Below, piece by piece: positions 1 to 8,336 of a DNA stretch of 10,349 nucleotides (positions are counted from its first letter, which is position 1; every line of letters begins with the position of its first letter). The notes below the pieces were generated by a model, which was given only the letters and a program-made list of their open reading frames with translations, was not told the DNA's origin and searched no databases. The stretch lies in the NCBI GenBank assembly GCA_027596945.1, contig JADGJH010000485.1:5157-15505 (forward strand), in the 5' to 3' direction. The stretch is from Physocladia obscura (lineage: Eukaryota; Chytridiomycota; Chytridiomycetes; Chytridiales; Chytriomycetaceae). A program made the translations under genes and the position numbers.

Positions 1-1004
1 TAGTTGGTCGCCGTCCACATTTTTGACAGCCGATTTCGAAAACTTTGCGGGAGCGGTTTGATTTTGATTCTGCTGTTGTTGCTGCTCCTTGATAAGGGAG
101 TTTATGTAGAAAATCAACGATTTGTTGATATAGTCAGGGTCGCTGAAAGATTCAACTAAATTTGCAAGAACGGAGGTGGCTAGAATTTCGCGTAGCAGAG
201 TAAAGACAACAGGCGAGTCTCTGTCGTTCTTCTGGAGGGTAGCATAGACAATATGAGCGCTGAGGCGGCGTAAGAACGTGACAATGGAGGCGGCGTCGGC
301 GTGCTTGTTGAAGACGGAGTGCGGGCGCGCGGCGAGAAAAAGCGGCAGAGGCAGGGCGGCTGCTTCAAAGGCGCGGAATTCGGCAATATGGTGGCGCAAG
401 GCCCCGGCCAGCGGCGCCACGGTCACGACGGGCGAGCGGCGGTGGGCGCGCACCGTCGCCGCGCCGCCCGCCACCAGCGCCGCACGTAGCGACGAAGCCA
501 CGGCGTTCACAAAGTCGTCGGCGCCGGACACGTTGAGCGGCGCCCACCATGGCGTCACAAACTCGCCAATTACCAGTCGTGTCAGCCGCTCCAGCGCCGC
601 AAGTACCGCCTCCGCCACCGGGGGATACTCGGCGCCGACTGCCAGCGCAACCGTCTGGCCCGTTAATTAGTCATCCGATGTTAACCTGCTAACAAACGCA
701 CAACCCACTCCCGGAAAACAAACAAACAAAGTCTCACCTCAGGTGCCGGCCCCGAGTCTCGTAGCGCTGTTCGCGCCAGTCGCGCTTCCATGCGCGCGAG
801 ATCTGCACTGCCTTGGTCTTTTTCCTTGTCGCTGCCATCATCACTCGCGCCATCCCAGAACGCTCCGCCGCCCAGCGCGAGCCCCGCCGCAAACCCAACT
901 GCCGCAACCATCGCAAACGCAAACGCGCGTGGGCTAAACAGCAGCGCTGCCAACGCGATCGGGACAACTGTGTTCCGGTTGAGCCACGCTGGGATTTGCG
1001 TCAT
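1..1004 (-). CDS. PXA-domain membrane protein (sorting nexin/Mdm1-SNX13-like), 5' part only
   Basis: Two exons are visible: 738-1004 (ATG at 1002-1004) and 1-654. A phase-0 intron at 655-737 (donor GTGAGA, acceptor GGGCCAG, branch-like CTAATTAAC) separates them. The 307 visible residues start with a hydrophobic hairpin at about residues 12-48, likely an ER membrane anchor. A charged linker follows. The block at about 95-270 resembles a PXA domain: AVLAALERLTRLVIGEFVTPWW, then a central region rich in Ala and His, then LLREILATSVLANLVESFSD followed by PDYIN. The PDYIN-containing end is typical of PXA domains. A Gln/Asn-rich stretch (about 281-292) leads to the window edge, and the reading frame stays open to base 1. 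RGS, PX or nexin-C domains would lie outside the window, so SNX13/SNX14/SNX25/Mdm1-type assignment is inference. Such proteins tether ER to endosomes, vacuole or lipid droplets. Its ATG is only 43 bp downstream of the glucosidase II beta stop. Confidence 0.8.
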
Positions 1005-1047
1005 TTTTTGATTTTGTCAAATTTTCAGTAAACATCTCAAACGTCCA

Positions 1048-3213
1048 TCAAAACTCATCATGGTTGTCTTCGGCATCAGTAGCTTCCGCATCACACACGG
1101 CTGGCGTCTGCATCTTCATTGCATATTCGCACTTGCTTGGTTCAGACACCCCAATCACTTTGTTTGCACTACCGCATTCAAACTGAACTTCAACCGATCG
1201 CTGCGGTCCATTCCAGCACTGGGCTCCATTCTCAAACATCATATGCAAATACTTACTATCGCTGTATCGCAATGATCCTACTCCTTCATTGCGCGCACCC
1301 CACCGCGTAAATTTCCTAATCAGAGATAAACATAAATTTAAAAAAAAGTAAAACCAAATATCACTGTGCCTTTTTTTGCCACCAACCCTAAATCAGTTCC
1401 TCCGCCTCCACCAATATTTTTTTGCGTCGCTTTCTCAAACAGGCAAATCTCATAGCTATACTCAAAACTATCAATCTTGAAACACTCCCCAATCAACTTG
1501 TCCCAAACGTTCTTTGGACCCAAATCAAGTTTCAGTTTCTTATTTAATGCTTCCAGCTTCTGCTCCACGTCGTTCTTTTTCCTTTCAATTTCACTCAATT
1601 TTGCCCGCGCCTTGGCAGCATCCTTGCTTAGTATCTCATCTTCTTCACTCTTTGACAAAACCACAAACGATGATGCAATTGACGTCCGAAGTTTCGTCCA
1701 TCCTGGCCACACAAAGGGATATTTCGCTGTCCATGAAATTCCTCCAATCAAACCTTGCGTTGATTGCAATACACATTGGATGAATGTGCTCGAAGCATCG
1801 ACGCAATAGTCCAAAGTCGGTGCAGAGTTTTTGGAAATTAATGATAAATCAATTTCATGGGATTCGATTTCACTTTCGTTGTACAATTCATCAACAGAAT
1901 TTTCAATTTCGGGCAATTCAGGAACATCTATCCGACCGTCATCTAGTCCTCCATCTTGTTTCAATTTCGCTTTAAATTCTTCAAATGTAGCAAGGGTTTC
2001 TTTCAAAATTGGTTTGTCTCGCAACAAAGCTTCGAAAGCAGCACCTAAAATAATTTACACGCATGTTACAGATCGTTTTGATTCAAAGCTGTTCATTTAT
2101 ACCTTCTTCCACAGCTTTGAGAGTGGCAAAATGGTCCAAAATAGAGGTTAACTCCGATACACGCGAGTTTAAGGTTTCCACATCTTCCAATAGCCGCTTA
2201 TTATGTCGATTGCATGTCGCGAGTTTCGCGGGAAGGAGTCGAACAGCGTCTTTTTTGGTTTGTTCGGCTTTTAAGGCATTCAGCTGCGATTCGTATTGTT
2301 CGGCCTGTATTGTAATAACTGAAAATAACGATTAAGAAATGCAAACAAATAATAAACAATGCAACCTTTCAGTTCCTCAATACGGCCAGTAATGTTCCAT
2401 TTTTCAAACTCGAAAGCTTTTATTTGTCGCGAACGGTCGCCTTTTGCTTTCGCTGCGTATTTGATATACTCTTCTTTGATTTTCAGTCCCTAAAAAATTA
2501 GAAAGAATAAAATAGTTTCAACGTTTTTTAAAAAAATTAAAGTATCGCTTTTGCTGTTCGCGTTGTTGAAAATCACCTTCTGAAGAACATTACTTTTTTC
2601 ATCTTCTGACTTTTTGAACGCGGCAGCAGCTTTAGCACAAACATTTGGACATTTTATGAGATCCGAGTATTCGTCTGATCCATCGCAGCATTCTGGATCT
2701 AAAAATATATGCGTTTCAGTGTTTGAGAAATAGAAGAAACATTTTTCAAATATTACCACAAATTCCGTCGTTGACTCTCGATGAATGAATCTGTGCACCA
2801 ATATGACCTTCGTTAACACAATAAAAAACTCCATTCGAACACGCCGAAGTTCCTGGATTTTCCACGACAACAATCAACTGAACTACAATTCGAAGGAAAG
2901 AGAAAAAAAACCTGGCTCATCGCTTCCATCATTGCAATCGCAAAAGTCGTCGTTGATTGATGCAGCGGGGATATTCTTTGATCCGTCCAAGCAAGCAAAT
3001 AATGAAGCGGAATGGATTGCTGTTTCGTAGATTGTTCGTTCTACAAAAAAACAAAAAAAAACAAACTTTTTTGTTGGCTTTGGGTAATTTGAGATCCTGC
3101 TTACATCTTTGCTTACTTGATGGATCAACGCCGAGGAGTGAATCAACTGCAACTACAGTTGGCGTCCAACAATGGAAGGCAAAGAACACAAAATATGGCA
3201 CTGATTTCCTCAT
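1048..3213 (-). CDS. GTB1: Glucosidase II beta subunit (PRKCSH/Gtb1-like), ER lumen
   Basis: The model is complement join(1048..1315, 1387..2044, 2103..2318, 2366..2489, 2577..2698, 2757..2852, 2912..3040, 3117..3213). It has eight exons, seven introns of 47-87 bp and encodes 569 aa, close to the family's usual 500-570. A hydrophobic signal peptide spans about residues 1-22. Two LDL-receptor-A-like Cys/Asp modules follow (CLDGS...[14 protein letters not shown] and [16 protein letters not shown]), then a charged coiled coil at about 140-260, an acidic middle, a second coiled coil at about 405-435 and a C-terminal MRH lectin domain. The MRH mannose-binding residues are present: Q469, R520, E539 and Y545. 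The protein ends HDEF, an HDEL/KDEL-type retrieval signal. The subunit holds the catalytic alpha subunit in the ER and recognises mannose arms while glucose is trimmed from N-glycans. ATG at 3211-3213 was chosen because it directly begins the signal peptide. HTD2 ends 70 bp upstream. Confidence 0.95.
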
Positions 3214-3283
3214 GGAAATTTTTTTTCTCAAATCGCCACGTCAAACTCGACAAATCAAAAGTTATTCTTTCAACACCCCAGAA

Positions 3284-4468
3284 TTAATAGTTTTCGACAG
3301 ATTCAGACTCGTTGTTTCCAAATACAACAGTTGCACTCATTACAATGCCACCCCCAAAACTGCCCTCCCGAACTGCCCAGAGGTCCAAAACGCTACGTTT
3401 GCGTGGCGCATTAAGTTTGTGGGATACGCTGTCCCCTACCAACACATGATCAAGCCTCCATTTTCCTCGAACGCGAAATTCGACGCCTACAACGAGAGGA
3501 CTTTCTGCGCGATACTCAAAAAATTCAACAAGTGAATCTTCAATTTGTGATTCGGCGAATTCGCGCGCTTCTTCCAGGATTAACGTGGCAGTATATGGCG
3601 CGTGGACGAGAATGTCTGGATATCCTTCGACAGAACGCGCGTATTCGGAGTCGTAGTGGATGCGGTGGCTGTTGAATGTAAGTGAAGAATATTGAAAGAG
3701 TTTTATCGCATCTGTCGAAAAAAACGAGGATTCGAAGTCATATTGCCCGAAAGGTTCTATATTATGACAGAAAAGGAAACATAAACCGATTAAAACGCGT
3801 TAATAAAAAAATAGCTGACCTCCAACTTGCTTTAAAATATTTGACAGAGGTAAAGAAGATTGATCCGCCAAGTTTTTCAAGCTAAAATTGATAGGCTTGT
3901 AGCAATGACATCGAGAATCTGTGAGTAACAGATCACCTGAATCATTATCATGGAAGATAGAGCGATTAGACCAAACAAAAAGCGCGTCGCAACCGCCAAG
4001 AGACGCAACAGGACGCAACTTTGCGTGCGCTACAGAAGCAACTTGCTGGAGCGATTCAGTAGTGGAGAAAGCGGCGAGAGTTTGTGATGTGTTGCAGAAC
4101 GAGATTGAACCACCAACCCACATTCGACGGCTGAACTTGGATGCAAGTATTGGCGGCGGTCCGAAGCGAGTGTCAGTGCCGTCCATTGCCATGTTTGTAG
4201 AGTTTTTGCTCGCATTCTCTTTTGTATTTGTTCTGTTTTCGTAAGCGTTTGTGTTTGTAATCCCATTTTCCTCTTCATTTGATAAGGTGTTTATCAAGTC
4301 TCCTGGTGTGAACATTGCAAAATGGCTCAGTAATGGCACGCGGTCCTGCCGACTGAACAATGCTTTTAATCCTATTGCTGTGCTTGCCGACAGTCCACTA
4401 CTTCGCTGATGTATAGGTGCTTGCTGTGAGATCCAATTCTTTAATGTCTGGTTGAACACACTTGTCAT
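3284..4468 (-). CDS. HTD2: Mitochondrial 3-hydroxyacyl-thioester dehydratase, hot-dog fold (HTD2)
   Basis: Two exons, 3820-4468 and 3284-3711, joined over a 108-bp phase-1 intron (3712-3819), give 358 aa. The enzyme dehydrates 3-hydroxyacyl-ACP in mitochondrial type II fatty-acid synthesis, which supplies the lipoate precursor. The N-terminal hot-dog contains FSRRMWVGGSISF at about 112-124, the family's signature; the second contains LFQYSSLTFNSHRIHYD at 221-237, with His235 in the catalytic position and Asn230 where MaoC hydratases have Asp. VEGYPDILVHAP follows, the usual VEGYP-VHGP block. The first 40 residues have Lys/Arg but no Asp or Glu, which fits a mitochondrial presequence. An Asn/Thr-rich insert (about residues 70-95) precedes the first hot-dog and is probably a disordered linker. 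The start is the first long-frame ATG; upstream ATGs exist (see separate entry). It lies between two glucosidase II beta paralogues. Confidence 0.92.
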
Positions 4469-4529
4469 TTACATGAAAAAAGTGCGTTCTTTGTAAAAGA
4501 AAAAAACTTTCTTTCCTTTATCATTCCAT
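4465..4529 (-). promoter_or_regulatory. Chain of small upstream ORFs before HTD2
   Basis: Reading toward HTD2, an ATG at 4527-4529 opens a two-codon ORF (Met-Glu-stop). Its stop overlaps, as ATGA, the ATG of a 19-codon ORF (4465-4524). The stop of that ORF overlaps the HTD2 ATG (4466-4468) in the same ATGA fashion. A start-stop ATGTAA (4469-4474) also abuts the HTD2 ATG. Whether these lie in the mRNA leader is unknown. If they do, HTD2 translation would need leaky scanning or reinitiation. Confidence 0.45.
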
Positions 4530-4549
4530 TGTCTACAGAGTGATTCTTT

Positions 4550-5175
4550 TTAATGTGGCTTTAGCTTGCGACGAAATGTTGAGAAAGCGTCTGTCAATTC
4601 TGCATGCACTGCCGGAATCCGCATTCCAGAAGCTCGCCGCCTCCTTCGCGATCCAGCCCACGCATGCACTGTATACACTAAGCATACCAGCAGCAGCACT
4701 GGCCAATATTCGGACTTTGCTGACATTTCTCTATCGCTGAAAGCACTAAAAATCTTGTATGTCCCATTCACAGAATCAGAACTGCATGTGACAGGACAAA
4801 CTACACGCCCGTCATATTCGTCCGTGCCATCACAACACTGTGAGTCACAGATTCCGTCATTAATTCGCGATGTGGGCAGCTGCACAAATGAATAGAGTTT
4901 TGGATTCTTTGGATTTACACCGACACAAAAGAAATGCGCATTGAAGCACGCGCTCGTTCCAGGCTCATCGCTGCCGTCGCGACAGTCGCAGTAATCGTCA
5001 TTGATGGACTTTGCTGAGATTTTCGCTGATCCGTCCAGACAAACGAATGTTGGTTGGGCGAGATCATAGCGATATGCAACTGTAAAACATATGGTAGCAG
5101 ATGTTGGTATCCAATGTAGATCTTCGCTGGAATAAACAACGTACATGCGGGATGCACACCGCGAACAGCTGACAT
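4550..5175 (-). CDS. Short glucosidase II beta N-domain-like protein with a membrane segment
   Basis: Exons 5145-5175 and 4550-5079 joined over a 65-bp phase-1 intron (donor GTACGT, acceptor TTTTACAG) give 186 aa. Exon 1 supplies MSAVRGVHPA, matching the RGV motif that opens mature glucosidase II beta. Next come two LDL-A-like modules: CLDGSAKI...DDYCDCRDGSDEPG (24-51) and NDGICDSQCCDGTDEY (84-99), with an NGT glycosylation sequon at 115. There is no coiled coil or MRH domain. Instead a hydrophobic segment at about 135-152 is followed by five arginines (155-159) and a basic tail ending at a TAA. Family knowledge says this N-domain contacts the alpha subunit, so an anchor or competitor role is possible but is inference. 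No signal peptide is seen, and an in-frame stop (5218-5220) bars a simple 5' extension. It could be a working truncated paralogue or a decaying copy. Confidence 0.78.
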
Positions 5176-5978
5176 TTTTTTTTTTTTTTTTTGCAATGCA
5201 AAACAAAAAAAATTAAATTAAAAAATTAAAAAAATTTAAAAAAAAAAAAATCAAAAAAAAAAAAAAAGCAACTTTCAGGGTTGTATCAATTCTTGGCTCT
5301 GTTATTGGCAATTTTTTTTGGCAAATAGTGCTTTTGGATAAATATTCCAATTTGCATTTTCTTGTTTCTTACCTATTCAGTGTGGTGGGAATTTTTGGGC
5401 TTGGAATATTTTCTATTTTCCTTGTAAGTCAACATCTAAGAGTTTATAAATTTCCATATATTTTATTCATATTTTCCATCATTTGTAAGATAAACAAACT
5501 CTCTTTTAAAAATCAAATTTACTTTGAGTAATATATTTTGAAGTGCTTCCATCAATCATATGTTTGTTTATTTTCTTGTGACATTTCTCTTTGCCATTCA
5601 TTTTATTGAAGAATAATATTTCACATCAAAACAATTTCCAAAATCCTCTTAAGAACAAAAAATTGACGTATAAGCAGAATAATTTTGAATGCAAGTAAAA
5701 GAATATTAGCTAGTTCATCTGGGGGTATATCTTGATTATTTTCTCTAAATTAAGTAAACTAATTAGTTTGGTTGAGAAAATTAAGACTCAGGTAGAAACG
5801 TTGAATTTTACGCAAATCTTGACGGCCCCTTGGTATGCTCGAATCTGTCGCTGCAGTTGGTATCAAGCCTTGAAGCGCAAATTTCAAAAATGATTTTGTA
5901 AAAACCGGTACAAGGCTTTACAAGGTTTGTCTTTAAGAGTTCACAAAAAATTTGCCGAGTTCAAACATAAAGAATTGA
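5176..5978. promoter_or_regulatory. AT-rich divergent intergenic/promoter region
   Basis: This 803-bp stretch separates the minus-strand glucosidase II beta-like gene from the plus-strand receptors, so it must hold the promoters of both. It contains an 18-T run (5175-5192), long A-rich runs (about 5201-5267), an AT-rich middle with no protein-like ORF, and a more GC-balanced final 180 bp with short repeats near 5864-5928. No RNA gene is recognisable. Confidence 0.6.
5864..5928. repeat. CAAGGCTT-type repeats upstream of the first receptor gene
   Basis: Two adjoining 10-bp units, TACAAGGCTT (5909-5918) and TACAAGGTTT (5919-5928), end 50 bp before the receptor ATG. A near-palindromic copy in the opposite orientation (CAAGCCTTG, 5864-5872) lies 36 bp upstream of them. 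The arrangement suggests a binding site for a transcription factor, but no factor can be named. Confidence 0.45.
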
Positions 5979-7030
5979 ATGAACACAACAGCCGAACCTG
6001 GAAGATATTCCGTGGAAACGCCAGCATCGGATCCCGGGTTCTACGTGGTGTATTGCGTGATGGCGCCGATATACTTTACTGGGCTGGCGCTGAATCCGTT
6101 AGTTCTGTTTTTGATGCTGCGGCAAACGCGAACTAAACGCACGCGGATGGACCGGCTGCTTGCGTGCGTTGTGGGCACCACGGGAAGTTACGCACTATTC
6201 CAAATTGTGTGCCAGGGTCTCGTGCTGCTTGTTGTCAATTCGCCGGCGTACGGAAGCTTTGCAGCCGCAGGAAGTTCAATTCTTGTTGCCGTTATCACCA
6301 GTGCGAATGTCATGCTGGCAATGGAGAGATTTCTGGCTCTCAAATTCCCCAATCTTGACACCAAAGAGTCGCTTATTTACTACCTTTTTATCGTTGCTGT
6401 CCTGTCCGAAATTGTTGTTGTTTTGCTATGGACCTACTCCACATCAGTAAGCCCTGCAACTTTTTCTTTTTCTTTCAATGTACGTATGTGTTTATTTATA
6501 CGATTTGATAGAATGCAGTCCATGATATTCAGCCAGCGAGCCATGTTCAATATCTTGTCTGGATGATTTCAATGGCAGTTTTCTTTGTAGTTTCTGTGGC
6601 AGCCTCTGCATTTTTTTATATATCTACTTACATATTCATTTCAAATCGTTTACACAAAGCCTCTATGGAAGGTCAAGTTGCCTCCGCACACCTTGAAAAA
6701 CTCGAAAAACGCGTACTATTACGATGTATTGTTATGTCATCGTCAATTTTGATTTGCTATCTGCCGCGATGTATTGTCCAGATTTTCGTCAATTCAGAAA
6801 CAAGCTACTTTTCACTTGCGACTGCAATCGCAAATATTTTTGCTGCGCTTGATGTTATTGTTACACCCGGCCTCATGATTTACTTTTTGGACTATTTGAG
6901 GGTTGACTTGGCTCATATTTTCCTGTTTCGAAAAATTAAAATTGGTGAATCTAATTCGTCTAGTGAACTTAATCGAAATATTGCGGGGGAAGCAAGGGGA
7001 GCTGAGGCTGTTTTGTATGAAAGTGTTTGA
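5979..7030 (+). CDS. Rhodopsin-class (class A-like) seven-transmembrane receptor, copy 1
   Basis: Exons 5979-6446 and 6512-7030 joined over a 65-bp phase-0 intron (GTAAGC...GATAG) encode 328 aa. The N-terminus is short with an NTT glycosylation sequon. Seven hydrophobic segments lie at about 21-47, 58-84, 91-119, 131-153, 170-200, 226-249 and 258-282. Class A hallmarks include GLALN in TM1 (Asn39), an ERF triplet at the end of TM3 (E116-R117-F118, in place of DRY), CYLP in TM6 (238-241, like CWxP) and a TP-containing TM7 (LDVIVTPG, in place of NPxxY). The third loop is short, with several Lys/Glu. The C-terminal tail is about 40 residues. It should sense an extracellular ligand and signal through a G protein, but the ligand is unknown. 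The start aligns with the paralogue's MNAT start. An AATAAA lies at 7083-7088. Confidence 0.86.
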
Positions 7031-7104
7031 AATGAAATTTTAAAAAATATGCTGATATCAAATTTTCAATGACCCAGGCATAAATAAATTTGAATTAAAA
7101 TTCT

Positions 7105-8336
7105 ATGAATGCAACGCAGAATACTCAGCTGGAAAGCCCGACGACCGACGAAGGTTTCTACATCATATACGGCGTGATTGCGCCTATTTATATTATCGGA
7201 CTTGTTTTCAATGCGATTGCGCTGGTGGTTATGTTTCGGACTAGAGACTCAACTCGTCTGGCACTGCATCGAACTGCAACAATCGTTATTGCCATAACGT
7301 TTCTGTACGCCTTTTTCCAAATTATTGGACAAGGATTTGTTCCGTTAGTTTACAATTCTGAAGCTTACGGAAGCTTCATTGGCGCCGGAAGCTCGATTCT
7401 CGTCATTTGTTTGGCTGCTTCGAACGTTTTACTCGCCATTGAACGGCTCTTTGCAGTCAAGCACCCAGAAATTAGCGACTCTCAGGCTAGACAGTACTAT
7501 GGATTGCTGTTTTTTGTGGTGGTTGTATACAGCTGTGTCATCGTCTGGGTTTTCGTAACATCGGTCAGCAATGGCTTTGTTCGTTTAATTTGAACCTTTC
7601 TGATTCCAAACGAAAACAACAATAGAACACTGTGGATCATATTGATCCATCTACGCATGTGCAATATATAGTTTGGGTTGTCACAATGGCATCATACCTC
7701 GTCTTCGCTGTTGTGTTCACAGTAATTTTGTACACGTGGACATACTTCGCTCATGTGGAAAAATTAGCACTGATTCGAAACTACTCTCCCAGCTTATCAC
7801 CAAACGATACCCAACGCATTGAACTTAGCGTTCTTCGACGCTGCATAATGGTCTCTACTGCAATTCTTATATGCTACACTCCGCGCCTTATTGTCCAGAT
7901 CTTTGTTGATTCTGATGTGGTTTATGCCGCCCGCGCAACGAGTTTTGCAAATATTTTCGCGGCTCTCGATGTCGTGATTACACCCGCGTTGATTTTGTTT
8001 TTTCCATTGAATTTACGGGACGAACTGATGGATGTTATTTGCTGTGGACGGCGACGCGGTGATCTGAGCGAATTGCACGTAACGCGACTTCGCATTGATT
8101 CAATGAACCGCGGATTGAATAGCAGCAGCACCCGCACCATGAGTACGAGTTTTGGAAGTCCGGTAAATTCAATGCAGCGAAATTCTGGGCAGCGGAACAC
8201 TCGGACTAATGGTCAGACATCAAGTTCGATGAATCGTGGTGTGAGTGATAGATTTCCGTTGAATTCTTTGAATCGAGTAGTTAACAGTCCTGAAATAGCT
8301 GTAAGCCCAGCCAGTGAGGGAGAAATGTCTCCTTAA
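7105..8336 (+). CDS. Rhodopsin-class (class A-like) seven-transmembrane receptor, copy 2
   Basis: Exons 7105-7563 and 7626-8336 joined over a 62-bp phase-0 intron (GTCAGC...CAATAG) encode 389 aa. The intron falls at the same residue as in copy 1 (after W-x-x-x-T-S, before N-x-V). Many blocks are shared: GFYIIYGVIAPIYI, AYGSF-GAGSSIL, HVQYIVW, RRCIM-S-AILICYTPR and NIFAALDVVITP. The TM3 motif is ERL (113-115), the TM1 Asn is 36, and TM6 has CYTP. A Cys pair followed by basic residues (C292-C293-G-R-R-R) after TM7 could be palmitoylated at helix 8. The tail of about 95 residues is rich in Ser, Asn and Arg and carries four copies of an (N/S/D)S(M/L)(N/Q)R motif. It begins 74 bp after copy 1, so a tandem duplication is evident. 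Ligand and G-protein partner are unknown. Confidence 0.87.

Noticed and set aside
278..670. Plus-strand ORF of 130 codons
   Set aside because: It is antisense to the PXA-domain exon, has a low-complexity Ala/Ser/Thr-rich composition and no recognisable motif.
2957..3535. Plus-strand ORF of about 190 codons
   Set aside because: It lies opposite the first exons of glucosidase II beta and the last exon of HTD2, both well supported by conserved motifs; its own translation resembles no family.
3921..4244. Plus-strand ORF with a hydrophobic C-terminus
   Set aside because: It is the antisense shadow of the HTD2 first exon.
4550..5192. Idea that the short paralogue is a retrotransposed copy
   Set aside because: It keeps intron 1, and the A-rich tract is at its 5' side rather than after its 3' end, so a DNA duplication fits better.
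5328..5531. Hydrophobic plus-strand ORF (67 codons) in the divergent intergenic region
   Set aside because: It starts at a non-ATG codon, and its Phe/Ile/Leu content follows from AT-rich DNA. No paralogue or splice logic links it to the receptor.
5824..5870. Possible tRNA B-box-like stretch (GCTCGAATC)
   Set aside because: No acceptor stem, anticodon arm or matching A box can be folded around it.
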